NCBI GenBank assembly: GCA_021202015.1
Contig: JAJQDV010000051.1
Location: 1-37,560, forward strand
DNA from: Clostridiales bacterium
GTDB lineage: Bacteria > Bacillota > Clostridia > Lachnospirales > Lachnospiraceae
Direction of reading: 5' to 3'
DNA length: 37,560 bases
Shown here: positions 18,739 through 27,661 of the stretch, piece after piece
Layout of the letters: the number at the start of each line of letters is the position of its first letter
How positions within the stretch are numbered: the stretch's first letter is position 1
Notes under the pieces: generated by a model
Database searches by the model: none
What the model saw: only the letters and a program-made list of their open reading frames with translations
Told to the model about the DNA's origin: nothing
Translations under genes and position numbers: made by a program

Positions 18739-20067
18739 TTATTTTTCCAGGTTTGCAAACTTCGTATATTGCGGCAGCCAGACGAGATTCACCGTCCCGA
18801 TCGGACCGTTTCTCTGTTTGGCGATATTGACCTCCGCAATTCCTTTATTCTCGGAGTCCTTGTTATAATAATCATCCCGGTAGATAAACATCACCACATC
18901 CGCGTCCTGCTCGATCGCACCCGACTCCCGGAGATCGGACAGCATCGGTCTGTGCTCGGGACGCTCCTCCGGCTTTCTGGAGAGCTGCGAAAGCGCGAGT
19001 ACCGGAACATCCAGTTCCCTGGCGATCTGCTTTAAAGAACGGGATATCTCAGAGATCTCCTGCTGCCTGGAATCGATTCTGCCGGAGCCGACCATCTGCT
19101 GAAGATAATCGATAATGATCAGTTTAATATCATGCTCCAGCTTGAACTTCCTGCACTTACTGCGGAGCGCGGAAACGGTAATTCCGGGTGTATCATCGAT
19201 GATCAGCGAAGACTGCCCGATCGTCCCGGCCCCCTCGATGAGCTTTTCCCAGTCGGAGTCCGAAAGGCTGCCGCTGCGAAGCTGCTGCGCGTCTACCCGG
19301 GATTCCAGGGAAAACAGACGGTTTACCACCTGTTCCTTCGACATTTCCAGACTGAAAATGGCAAGCGGAAGCTTCTCATGAAAAGCGACATACTGAGCGA
19401 TATTTAAAGCCAGCGCCGTCTTCCCCATGGAAGGACGCGCCGCCAGCAGGATCAGGTCTGACTTCTGCAGACCGGAAAGCTTGTAATCCAGATCCGCAAA
19501 ACCGGTGGGTATGCCGGTGACGGTTCCCTGCGCCTGCGACGCCTGTTCGATGCGATCCAGCGCCTGCAGTACAATCTCCCTGATCGGAACAAAATCACGG
19601 CCGCTCCTGCTCTGGAGGATCTGAAAAATGCGCTTCTCCGTATCCTCCAGAATCGTCTCCGGACTGTCGCTCCCCCGATAACAGGAGTCCGCGATCTCCT
19701 CATTTGCCCGGATCAGCCTTCGAAGAAGCGCCTTTTCCTGAACGATCCGCGCGTAATCCCCGACGTTGACCGAAGTGGGAATGGCGGAGATCAGCCCGCC
19801 GATATACTCCAGGCTGCTGATCTCCGGCGGCGCCTGTTTCTCCCGCAGACGGTTCTGAAGCGTAATCAGATCAACCGCGCTTCCGCTGTTAAATAACTCT
19901 GTAATTGTCTCAAAAAGCAGGCCGTACTGCTGATGATAGAAATCATCCTTCCCCAGCATCCCGGAAGCGGTCACGATGGCGTCCCGATCCATCAGCATGG
20001 ATCCGATCACGGACTGCTCCGCCTCCAGGCTGTTCGGCATAACCCTCTTTACAATGGTTTCTTCCAT
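18739..20067 (-). CDS. dnaB: Replicative DNA helicase
   Basis: The ring helicase that unwinds DNA at the replication fork (442 residues, normal length). The N-terminal domain is at about 1-105 and begins MPNSLEAEQSVIGSML near residue 10. The RecA-like motor has Walker A ARPSMGKT (about 208-216), IDDTPG, Walker B IIIDYLQQM (about 310) and the DLRESGAIEQDADVV stretch (about 370-385). GGAGGAG supports the start. It is the third gene of gdpP-rplI-dnaB and is presumably loaded by the DnaD and DnaC-like proteins encoded at 13098-15161. Confidence 0.98.
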   Translation of the reverse strand: MEETIVKRVMPNSLEAEQSVIGSMLMDRDAIVTASGMLGKDDFYHQQYGLLFETITELFNSGSAVDLITLQNRLREKQAPPEISSLEYIGGLISAIPTSVNVGDYARIVQEKALLRRLIRANEEIADSCYRGSDSPETILEDTEKRIFQILQSRSGRDFVPIREIVLQALDRIEQASQAQGTVTGIPTGFADLDYKLSGLQKSDLILLAARPSMGKTALALNIAQYVAFHEKLPLAIFSLEMSKEQVVNRLFSLESRVDAQQLRSGSLSDSDWEKLIEGAGTIGQSSLIIDDTPGITVSALRSKCRKFKLEHDIKLIIIDYLQQMVGSGRIDSRQQEISEISRSLKQIARELDVPVLALSQLSRKPEERPEHRPMLSDLRESGAIEQDADVVMFIYRDDYYNKDSENKGIAEVNIAKQRNGPIGTVNLVWLPQYTKFANLEK

Positions 20068-20144
20068 ACGTTCTCCTCCGTCGTTTTTTCAGGAACTCCG
20101 GGGGCTTCACCCGGCGCCCCGCATCCGGCAGATCAAAAAGACAG

Positions 20145-20591
20145 CTATGCCTCCGATACCTTCACGCGAAGGGTTCCCGTCACCTTCGGATGAAGCTTTA
20201 TGGTAATCTCATAAGTGCCGAGCGCCTTGATCGGCTCCGGCAGGACCATTTTCTTCTTATCGAGCTCCAGGTGCAGCTGCTGCGCGGCCGCAGCGGAAAT
20301 CTCTTTTGTGGAAACCGAGCCGAAGGCGCGCCCGCCCTCGCCGGCGCGAATCTTCACCTCTACGGTTTTATCTTTCAGTTCCTCCGCGAGATGCTTCGCG
20401 TTTTCCAGCTGCTCCTCCGCCACCTTGTCGGCATGTCTGTGCTGCAGCTTTAAATCGTTCAGATTCTTCGCGTTGGCTTCCAGGCCGAGCTTTTTCGGCA
20501 GTATCATATTGCGGGCGTATCCGTCGCTGACATTCACGACGTCGCCCTTTTTCCCGAGAGATTTTACATCCTGCAGTAAGATTACTTTCAT
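20145..20591 (-). CDS. rplI: 50S ribosomal protein L9
   Basis: A 148-residue L9. The N-terminal rRNA-binding domain is [31 protein letters not shown] long connecting helix (about 40-75) and a C-terminal domain ending [14 protein letters not shown] follow. The frame is open 30 bases upstream, but ATG 20591 is the family start, with GGAGG 11 bases before it inside the end of gdpP. Confidence 0.98.
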   Translation of the reverse strand: MKVILLQDVKSLGKKGDVVNVSDGYARNMILPKKLGLEANAKNLNDLKLQHRHADKVAEEQLENAKHLAEELKDKTVEVKIRAGEGGRAFGSVSTKEISAAAAQQLHLELDKKKMVLPEPIKALGTYEITIKLHPKVTGTLRVKVSEA

Positions 20592-20592
20592 C

Positions 20593-22665
20593 TTATTTGA
20601 TGCCTCCTTCCATGATCTCATCCAGCGTATTCTCTATGGTCTGTCTGGCCTCCAGAAGCGTATAGCCGGTCAGCTGGGCTCCGGCGGAGTTCAGATGGCC
20701 GCCGCCTCCCAGGCGCTCCATAATCTGCTGGACATTGATCTCGTCAATGGAGCGGGCGCTGACATAAATCCTGCCCTTGAACTCGGTCAGTACAAAGGAC
20801 GCCTTGATACCGATGATATTCAGCAGTTCATTGGCCGCCTGCGCGCAGGCGACGGTCGGACTCTCGATATTATCGGCCGGACAGATACTGATCGCAAAGG
20901 CTCCCCTGTAAACCTCGGTATGACGGATAGCCTCCGCCCTCGCCCTGTAGGCGTTCATGTCATTTCTCATCATCTTGCGGACACGGGTCGTCTCCGCCCC
21001 GCAGCGCCGCAGATAAGCCGCCGCCTCAAAAGTGCGCACGCCCGTCTTGGAGACAAAATTGTTCGTATCCATCAGGATTCCCGCGTAGATGGCGTCCGCC
21101 TCCGTGGAGGAAAGCTTAATATCCTCATCAAAATACTGCAAAACCTCCGCGATCATCTCACAGGCGGAGGATGCGTACGGCTCGATATAGGAGAGATCTG
21201 TATTTTTGATCACGTCCTCGCCGCGGCGATGATGGTCAAACACGACGATCGTCCTCGCCCTGGAAAGAAGATCCGGACACTCTGTATAGGAAGGACGGTT
21301 CGTATCCACAACGATCAGAGCCGTCTGTGAATTCACCTGCTCCAGAGCCTCCTCACAGGAAAGAAACATGTCCTCCGGATAACCGTTTTCCGGGGAAAAA
21401 CACTCCCGAAACGGGCGGAGCGTCGTATTTACATTCTCCAGAACGATCTGCGCCCGCTTTCCGAGCTGACGCGCTGCGCAGAAAATACCGATCGCGGCGC
21501 CGAAGGAGTCAATATCCGCGATGTGATGTCCCATAACGAAAAACTTGTCGCGGCTGATCATGATCTCCCGCAGAGCCAGCGCCTTCACCCTCGCCTTCAC
21601 GCGGGTCGTTTTATCCACCTGGCGGTTGCTGCCGCCGTAATAATAGGTCTTTTCCTTCGTCTTGATCACGGCCTGATCGCCGCCGCGCCCGAGCGCCAGA
21701 TCGATCGCCATACGGGAAAAACCGTAATTCTTCGCGTAATCATCGCTCACGCTTCCGATGCCCATGCTGAGCGTCACCGACATCTCATTCCCCACCTTCA
21801 GAGACTTCACATCCTCCAGCAGGCTGAAATTCTCCCTCGCCATCTCATCCAGGGACTTGTGCGGAAACACAACGAAGTATTTATCATTCTCTGTCTTCTT
21901 CACCAGTCCGCCGCGCTCGGAAAAATATTTATTCACCTTCCGGTCCACAAGCGCGACCAGAAGCGACTGCCTGACGTCCTCCAGGCTCTCCAGAACCTCA
22001 TCGTAATTATCAATATATACGAGAGCCGGCACCATCTGCATCTCCTGCTTTTCTCTCAGATACCGGTTCAGAAGCGTCTCATCGAACAGATAGATGACCG
22101 TCAGATACTGATCCGGATCGCTGCTCTCCAGACCGGTACTTTTATCCAGGACATCCGAAAAATAGACCTTGCTGACACTGGCGCGGAAAATCCGCTCATC
22201 CTTCGTGACCTTTATGCTGAGCCGGTCCTCCCTGCCGAGCCTGTCCTTCGTGATCTGCGGAAACACGCTGGCGATCGAGGGATGATGGCTTTTCGTCTTT
22301 CCGGCGATCTCATTAAACCGATGATTCGCCCACATCAGGCGCGCGTTCTGATCCAGCAGGGCATACGGCACCTCAAACTCTTCCAGAAGCCGGCGCTGCA
22401 CCGTCCCGTAGTGCGTCGCGAAATCAATCATCTCATTCAGGATCACATGGCAGCTTCTCCGCCAGGTAAACCAGACTGCCGCAAAATATACGGCGACAAA
22501 TACAGCGCACAGTATACCGGCCCGCCAGTTCAGATACCAGATCCAGACTGTCAGCGCCGCGAACAATATCGTCAGCCACAGCGGCAGCTTCATATAGCTT
22601 TTCAGCCTGCCTTTTAACTTCAAATTCTGACCCATGACTCTGATCTGTGTGCTGTCTGCAGTCAC
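20593..22665 (-). CDS. gdpP: GdpP-type c-di-AMP phosphodiesterase
   Basis: A 690-residue membrane protein expected to cleave cyclic di-AMP. Two TM segments (about 25-65) are followed by a PAS domain, then a degenerate GGDEF domain (about 165-310) in which the GGDEF loop reads ENDKY. DHH comes next ([15 protein letters not shown] about 378-392, DTNRPS about 452, FDHHRRG about 477) and DHHA1 ends in [13 protein letters not shown]. The chosen start is GTG 22665, with GGGAGGG just upstream. The longer GTG at 22704 lies in the promoter and has no ribosome site; ATG 22635 is a less supported alternative. Its stop is one base from the rplI start. Confidence 0.93.
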   Translation of the reverse strand: MTADSTQIRVMGQNLKLKGRLKSYMKLPLWLTILFAALTVWIWYLNWRAGILCAVFVAVYFAAVWFTWRRSCHVILNEMIDFATHYGTVQRRLLEEFEVPYALLDQNARLMWANHRFNEIAGKTKSHHPSIASVFPQITKDRLGREDRLSIKVTKDERIFRASVSKVYFSDVLDKSTGLESSDPDQYLTVIYLFDETLLNRYLREKQEMQMVPALVYIDNYDEVLESLEDVRQSLLVALVDRKVNKYFSERGGLVKKTENDKYFVVFPHKSLDEMARENFSLLEDVKSLKVGNEMSVTLSMGIGSVSDDYAKNYGFSRMAIDLALGRGGDQAVIKTKEKTYYYGGSNRQVDKTTRVKARVKALALREIMISRDKFFVMGHHIADIDSFGAAIGIFCAARQLGKRAQIVLENVNTTLRPFRECFSPENGYPEDMFLSCEEALEQVNSQTALIVVDTNRPSYTECPDLLSRARTIVVFDHHRRGEDVIKNTDLSYIEPYASSACEMIAEVLQYFDEDIKLSSTEADAIYAGILMDTNNFVSKTGVRTFEAAAYLRRCGAETTRVRKMMRNDMNAYRARAEAIRHTEVYRGAFAISICPADNIESPTVACAQAANELLNIIGIKASFVLTEFKGRIYVSARSIDEINVQQIMERLGGGGHLNSAGAQLTGYTLLEARQTIENTLDEIMEGGIK

Positions 22666-22694
22666 ACACCCTCCCGTTTTGTCACTTACACGAC

Positions 22695-22723
22695 AGTATA
22701 CCACAGATTCGTCAAACTGAAAA
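22695..22723 (-). promoter_or_regulatory. Promoter of gdpP-rplI-dnaB
   Basis: Minus-strand TTTTCA (22718-22723), 17-base spacer, TATACT (22695-22700) with an extended TGG before it, 30 bases from the GTG start. Confidence 0.6.
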
Positions 22724-22774
22724 GAGTTTTTCTTTTTTAGTTAGCCCGCGCTAATCTTTTGCCCTTTATACTGA

Positions 22775-22802
22775 AAAGGGGCTGTAAAAAAACAGCCCCT
22801 TT
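22775..22802 (-). terminator. Terminator between the FG-GAP remnant and gdpP
   Basis: An 11-bp perfect stem AAAGGGGCTGT / ACAGCCCCTTT with a 6-base A/U loop. It follows the FG-GAP remnant on the minus strand and would insulate gdpP from it. Confidence 0.75.
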
Positions 22803-22855
22803 CATTTATCTTATGTATGATTTTCTTTGCTATCGCTCAGGTATGATTTTCTGCG

Positions 22856-23158
22856 TTACTTCCAAACGCCCGCGTATACCTCGTCCGTAGCCCTTCCGTA
22901 GGTCACGGTGGCATACGGCGTGTCCTCCGCGATGCTTTCCTGGAAGAAATAGAGGTCGCCGCGCCGCAGGGCAAGGCTGTCGCAGCCATCGCCGTCCCAG
23001 TCGCCCACGAGGATCTCATCGGTCGATTTCCCGATCGTCACCACTACGCTCGCAATCTCATCCATCAGGTTCTCCTGGAAATAGTAGACATTCCCGTATC
23101 TGCGCACCACCAGCGTGTCGATGCCGTCGCCGTCCCAGTCTCCTTCCTGAATGGACAG
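22856..23158 (-). pseudogene. 3' remnant of an FG-GAP-repeat surface protein
   Basis: About 100 codons encoding tandem FG-GAP/VCBS-type repeats: EGDWDGDGIDTLVVRRYGNVYYFQE, then VGDWDGDGCDSLALRRGDLYFFQE, with TDE(I/V)..G.W linkers, ending VYAGVWK. In clostridia such repeats form C-terminal parts of large secreted or wall-bound proteins. There is no start, signal peptide or upstream domain. Upstream, the frame runs into the inverted repeat at 23159 and meets a stop there. A GTG at 23110 could start a short peptide but has no ribosome site. I infer a truncated gene. Confidence 0.75.
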
Positions 23159-23520
23159 ACATAATGTGTATTATGTCCATGACAGGCGCCCGGAGACCGA
23201 TATACAGCTGTGAAAAACCAGAATATTCTGCGGAAATTAATGAAAAAAAGAAGCAGGGAGGCATTCTCCTTCATAAAAGAGCGCAGGTAATCTTCTCCGT
23301 CGTAAATTCCTTCCACAACGGAGTTATTTGTGTGCAGCAAAAAAAGACTTATGCGCAATCTGCATTAAGTTGTGTTGTATTCGCATATGTGATTTGTGCA
23401 AATGTATTGTTTGTTTTGCACAAATTGTGAAAATATAGATTAAAATATATTATTTTGTCACAAATATGTAAAAATATGCCAATCGTAAAGTGATTATCAT
23501 GGACATAATACACATTATGT
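23159..23520. repeat. 362-bp segment with perfect 24-bp inverted repeats: candidate invertible switch or MITE
   Basis: 23159-23182 is the exact reverse complement of 23497-23520. Each arm also contains a small palindrome (ACATAAT-gtgt-ATTATGT). The ~314-bp interior is AT-rich, unlike its flanks, and holds no convincing gene. It carries a promoter-like sequence at 23425-23453. Before the transposon at 23535 inserted, a tyrosine recombinase gene ended 14 bases from the right arm. That context fits a recombinase-controlled invertible segment; a non-autonomous MITE is the main alternative. No clear target duplication is seen. Confidence 0.7.
23425..23453 (+). promoter_or_regulatory. Promoter-like sequence inside the inverted-repeat segment
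   Basis: TTGTGA (23425-23430), 17-base spacer, TATTAT (23448-23453). As drawn it points right, away from the FG-GAP remnant. Inversion between the 24-bp repeats would turn it toward that remnant. Confidence 0.45.
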
Positions 23521-23652
23521 CCTTCCACCCTTCATGTTATCCTGCAAATTATCTTCACCCAGATTGCATGTAATCCCGGCAAAATAATTGAAGCCCCACA
23601 ATCAATTAAATTGACGTTCCCTCCGTCAGTTTCTTTGATGCTGGAGCTTTTT

Positions 23653-23776
23653 GTGTTATCATAAGCTTTGTAACATAAAGAAAGAGACAGGATCACAAGC
23701 CTGGCAGCCAATCCTGTCTCATACAACATACACCGGGCATTGCCCTGTGTAATAACAAAGCTATGATAACAGTTCC
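23653..23776 (+). promoter_or_regulatory. Nested inverted-repeat leader covering the DUF6431 start
   Basis: The outer arms are TGTTATCATA-GCTTTGT (from 23653) and its near reverse complement ending at 23770, which includes the ATG at 23763. An inner perfect 10-bp stem is GAGACAGGAT (23684-23693) / ATCCTGTCTC (23711-23720). In RNA the long fold would bury the start codon, suggesting translational restraint of transposition (inference). Confidence 0.5.
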
Positions 23777-24284
23777 CGCCAAAGATTGCAATCAGTTTTC
23801 ACAAGATTTTTACGACGAAGCAATAAAAACGCTTCAACTCCATATGGTAGAGTGCACCTGCGGCAAACGGGGATGCCTGATCCGCTACGGACATTACACG
23901 CGCAAGGTAAAGTTTATGTCCGAATTTATCTGTCTATCAGTCCAGCGGGTGCTTTGCAGGGAGTGCCATACCACCCATGCACTCCTTCCATCCCTGATCG
24001 TCCCATACTCGCAGATCCCTCTCGCAGACCAGCAGGAGATCCTGGAGGATGTCAGCAATGGGAAATCCCCAGACGCTGTCATGGAAAGGAACTATCTGAT
24101 TGATGAAAGCAATATCAAACATATCGTCCGCCAGTACCGAAAACATTGGGAACAGCGGCTAATCTCCATCGGGCTTACCCTGCTGGACACCCTGACCATC
24201 CCCTGCCTTCACGCTTATTTCCGGCAGTTCATGCAGATCCACAGAACCCGGAATATACTCTGTACCTGCACCAACACGGCATGA
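23763..24284 (+). CDS. DUF6431 zinc-ribbon protein of the transposon
   Basis: 173 residues. The N-terminal part has a zinc-ribbon pattern, CTCGKRGC (about 31-38) then VLCRECHTTHALLP (about 61-74), with RYGHYTRKV and PYSQIPL between and after. This resembles the N-terminal ribbon of ISL3/IS1595-type transposases. The C-terminal half is helical with a helix-turn-helix look (about 90-130). I recognise it as the DUF6431 type that accompanies DDE/ATPase transposons in clostridia. It may help choose target or end DNA; that is inference. No strong ribosome site precedes the ATG, which lies in a fold-back leader. Confidence 0.8.
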   Translation: MITVPAKDCNQFSQDFYDEAIKTLQLHMVECTCGKRGCLIRYGHYTRKVKFMSEFICLSVQRVLCRECHTTHALLPSLIVPYSQIPLADQQEILEDVSNGKSPDAVMERNYLIDESNIKHIVRQYRKHWEQRLISIGLTLLDTLTIPCLHAYFRQFMQIHRTRNILCTCTNTA

Positions 24285-24344
24285 CCTGACCCAGAGCCAA
24301 AAATCTGCTATGATCTCCCAAAACATACAAAGGAGGTCATGACA

Positions 24345-24794
24345 ATGACAATTCAGGACGTATTTGACAGGCTCCGCCCCATTGAAAAGGCGGCCAGGGA
24401 ACTGATCCGGGACACAGGGTTCGATCCGGATGAGGGGCTTGGTGACAAAGTGCGCCATCTCCCGGATTCGTGCGAGGATGCATTCCTGCGTGACAAGGCA
24501 GAAGGAATACTGGAATCCCTTGAGGATGTCAGCAGTGAAATCAGCTACCTGCGGAAACCCTTGCATGGGGAGCATACACTCAGGAAATTCCCCAATGGCC
24601 GCTACGGCTACACCGGCGGGAACCAGGCTGTCCGCGAATTCACCTGCGGCGACTGTCTGGAAGCAAAGATCCGCGACAGATATGGAAACCTCCGCTGGAT
24701 CACATCCAGCATCGAGCATGACGGGACGGATTACTTCCTCGTGGGATCCCTGGGCGCGCCTCTCAGCGGTCTTACGGTCAGGGAAAGGTGGTGA
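24345..24794 (+). CDS. DUF5348-like accessory protein of the transposon
   Basis: A 149-residue protein. The first half is helical (IQDVFDRLRPIEKAARELIRD..). The second half is beta-rich (FPNGRYGYTG, FTCGDCLEAKIRD, RWITSSIEHDGTDYFLVGSLGAPLSGLTVRER), matching the DUF5348 pattern as I know it. GGAGG lies 8 bases before ATG 24345; the ATG 6 bases earlier is too close. It ends 6 bases before the transposase start. The function is unknown. Its regular place next to the transposase suggests an accessory or regulatory role. Confidence 0.75.
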   Translation: MTIQDVFDRLRPIEKAARELIRDTGFDPDEGLGDKVRHLPDSCEDAFLRDKAEGILESLEDVSSEISYLRKPLHGEHTLRKFPNGRYGYTGGNQAVREFTCGDCLEAKIRDRYGNLRWITSSIEHDGTDYFLVGSLGAPLSGLTVRERW

Positions 24795-25573
24795 GGCAGC
24801 ATGACCCTGGACCAGAGACAACAGGTCGCATTATTCCGCTACAGCGTGATCTCGCCCCTTGAGACCGGGACATCCGACCCGTCCATCAGCAACAATGAAT
24901 TCTTCCGCAGGGCTGCGCAGAAAACCTATACCGGCCCGGATGGGAAAGAGACCACTGTAGGCGCATCCACCATTGAAAAATGGCACCGTGCTTACCAGCG
25001 TGGCGGTTTCCAGGCACTGTTCCCGCAGGGCCGCAGTGACGAAGGCATCAGCCGCAAGCTCACCCCGGAGATCCAGGCACAGATCCGCTTCCTGCTCGTG
25101 GAGCACCCGCGCATCACGGCTGCGGAGATCTACCGCATACTGCTGGCTGGCGGGAGCATCTGTCTGGGTCAGTTCTCTGTTTCCACGGTGGAACGTTTCG
25201 TCCGCCATATCCGGAAGGAGGAAGGATCTGCCCCGGGCAAAGACATGCGGCGGTATGAGCGCCCGCACATCAATGAAGTATGGTATGGGGACACCTGTTA
25301 CGGCCCGTATCTTTCCACACCGGAAGGGAAAAAGCGTGTGTATTTCATAGCTCTGATCGATGATGCGAGCCGCTTCATTGTGGGCGCTGACATCTTTTTC
25401 AATGATACTTATGACAATCTCATGTCCGTCATCCGTTCCGCAGTGTCAAAGTTCGGCCGCCCGAAGCTTTTCGGGTTCGACAATGGCGCCAGCTTCCGTA
25501 ATAAGCAGATGGAACTGCTTGCCGCGCGGATCGGTTCCGCCGTGCATTACTGTGAACCTTACACCCCGACCAG

Positions 25574-25668
25574 CAAATCTTATGTAAAGATATGGGTTAT
25601 GTAAAGAAATGTGTGCCCAGCCCAATGTTTTCAACGAACCGGGCTCATATTTCTTTACATAAAGTTAT
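25574..25668 (+). repeat. Left 95-bp terminal inverted repeat of the RIT element
   Basis: It contains TTATGTAAAGAAAT (25597-25610) and its inverted copy ATTTCTTTACATAA (25649-25662). Each terminus is thus itself a spaced palindrome, like paired recombinase-binding arms. The third recombinase gene ends inside it (25665). Confidence 0.9.
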
Positions 25669-26687
25669 CGCCGATTAAAGGTTTTTAACCAGTCTTTAAG
25701 ATCCGAATCAGAATCCCAGACAGCCTCTTCCTGCGGCAAAATCTCCTTGCTAGCAGCTTCTATAGCTTTGCGTTTTATTTTGGCGTCAGTTCGTGCATAG
25801 ATTTCCGTCGTTGTTACACTGGAATGCCCCAGCAGATCCCTGATATATACCAGATCCACTCCGGATGTAAGCAACTCCATTGCGGTTGTATGCCTCATTT
25901 TGTGCGCTGTCAGGTCTTCTGGTATCAGTTCTTTGTTTATGCCCCTGGCTTTTGCGCCATATTTTTTTAGCACATAGTTTATACCTTGCCGGGTAAACTG
26001 GGCATTCATGTGATTTTTAAAAAGATACTCCTCGTACTTTGTCTCTGAATCATAATGCATGTATGACAAGTAACATTTTATATGGGGGACCGCCGTTTTC
26101 ATCAATGGGACATATCTTCCTTTATTGCCTTTTCCATGGATCCGTATCGTGTATGGTTCAGTTAACGAAATATCCTTGACCTTTATATTGATCAACTCAG
26201 AAACCCGTACTCCAGTAGTATAGAGAATAAGTACCATCACATAATCTCTCAGCCCATTGGTTGCATTCACATCGATCTGGCTGACTAAAAGTTCGACCCC
26301 CTCTGTTTTCATATAAGAGATTTCTTTTTGTTCAACCTTCTTCAATGGGATCCCCAGAATCCGCTGATATTCCTCCATGTAATCAGGAAATTCATACTTC
26401 AGGTAGTGCACAAAGCCTTTCATTGCAGCCAGCCTGTAGTTGCGTGTGGCAGTGCTGTTCCCCCGTTCTTCTTCGAGCCATGTAAGGAAACCGAGTATGG
26501 ATTCCCTGCTGTAATCTTTGACAGATAAATTTTCCGGCTTTATTCCTCTGACAGATTCCATGTACTCAAGATAAAATATGAAAGCATTTCTATAGGAATC
26601 TATCGTCTGTGGGGAACTTCCGCATTCATTTGGCAGATATCTGGTAAAGTATCTGCTGAGGAGGGTTGCGAAATCAGTTGATTTCAT
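25665..26687 (-). CDS. Tyrosine recombinase, third gene of the RIT trio
   Basis: 340 residues. An N-terminal SAM-like DNA-binding domain (about 1-105) is followed by a catalytic domain. The catalytic set is Arg in TTGVRVSELI (about 160), Lys in HGKGNKGRYVP (about 193), HKMRH (about 260-264) and GHSSVTTTEIYAR (about 286-298) with the nucleophilic Tyr. All key residues are present, so this member looks active. Its start overlaps the end of the middle gene by 14 bases. Its last codon lies inside the left terminal repeat. Confidence 0.93.
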   Translation of the reverse strand: MKSTDFATLLSRYFTRYLPNECGSSPQTIDSYRNAFIFYLEYMESVRGIKPENLSVKDYSRESILGFLTWLEEERGNSTATRNYRLAAMKGFVHYLKYEFPDYMEEYQRILGIPLKKVEQKEISYMKTEGVELLVSQIDVNATNGLRDYVMVLILYTTGVRVSELINIKVKDISLTEPYTIRIHGKGNKGRYVPLMKTAVPHIKCYLSYMHYDSETKYEEYLFKNHMNAQFTRQGINYVLKKYGAKARGINKELIPEDLTAHKMRHTTAMELLTSGVDLVYIRDLLGHSSVTTTEIYARTDAKIKRKAIEAASKEILPQEEAVWDSDSDLKDWLKTFNRR

Positions 26688-27661
26688 TCAGATCACCTTC
26701 TTCCACGACACTTCCAAAGACCCTGTCCACCATCAAATGGAACTTTTCTTCAATATATGGAAACATCTGCAATGCAAGTCTTATATATTTTTCAGTGGCA
26801 AAGATTGTTTTATGGCCAAGATATGCTGACAGTATGGGAAGTGCAACGTACATATCCAGCCCGGAATCCGTCATCTGCTTAAATGAATACACCGCCATGT
26901 GATGCCTCCAGTCATGGATCCTCGGGCCATTCCCGCCGCCGATATAAGGGATTCCTGCCTGGGACAGGAACTCTCTGTGTTTCTCATAGACCGTTTTCTC
27001 ATCAAGCCTGCCGCCATTGGCATTTGTAAAAATATAGTCGTCGTCGTTTAAAAGATAGAAGCATTTATCTGCGTACGCATTGATAAGCGCAAGCAGGTCG
27101 TCACTCACCACGACATAACGCTGCCTGCCATTTTTTGTTTCATCCAGAAGTATGATCCCCTTATCAAGATCAATGTCTTTTTTCTTTATTCCAAGAGTTT
27201 CCGTTTATACGGGTACCACAGCAGTAAAGGATCCTGAACAGGACAGGGTACTGTATGGAATCCTTACGGTTTCTTGTACTATAATAGCCGTCAACGGCCA
27301 GAAAATAGTTCTCAGTTTCCGTATCTGTGTATATATGAGGCTGAAAATCAGTCCCTTTATACTTGATGTCGCGGACAACGTATACGTTATATCCTTTTAT
27401 GCTCAGATACTTTAAGAAGTGTTTGCTGGCATTGATCCTTGAATAGTGCGTAGTGTGTGACTCATTCCCCCGCTGTTCAAGCCATTTGGAAGCGTGGAAA
27501 GTAGTAAATACCGGTTCCTGGATCCCCTGTTCTGCACAAAACCGATCAAAACCTATAAGGCTCTGCCTGCAATTAGCCCCGTTAAAACCCGCAGAACTTT
27601 TATCATTTACATAGTTTTGTATTTCATCCGCAAAAACAGATTTGAACTCATACCTTGCCAT
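26674..27661 (-). pseudogene. Tyrosine recombinase, middle gene of the RIT trio, +1 frameshift
   Basis: ATG 27661 has AAGGAGGG 6 bases upstream and overlaps the first gene by 14 bases. The frame runs to CCGTRIN and then shifts. One extra base in the CC at 27201-27202 turns RIN-ETLGIKKKDIDLDKG into a short tail ending at 27170. Removing one base gives a 328-residue recombinase with Arg (GTRINET), RIHDWRHHMA and LGHKTIFATEKYIRL, i.e. all catalytic residues. The lesion is a single base, so it may be real decay or a sequence error. Confidence 0.88.

Noticed and set aside
22666-22704. gdpP start at GTG 22704
   Set aside because: That codon overlaps the extended -10 element and has no ribosome site; GTG 22665 has GGGAGGG.
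23065-23358. A 97-residue minus-strand frame across the left inverted repeat
   Set aside because: It changes frame relative to the FG-GAP repeats and starts at an unsupported TTG. The phrase VVEGIYDGEDYLRSFM looks protein-like, but I cannot link it to any family.
23164-23430. An 88-residue plus-strand frame inside the inverted-repeat segment
   Set aside because: It starts inside the repeat arm, has no ribosome site, and its composition looks like translated AT-rich non-coding DNA.
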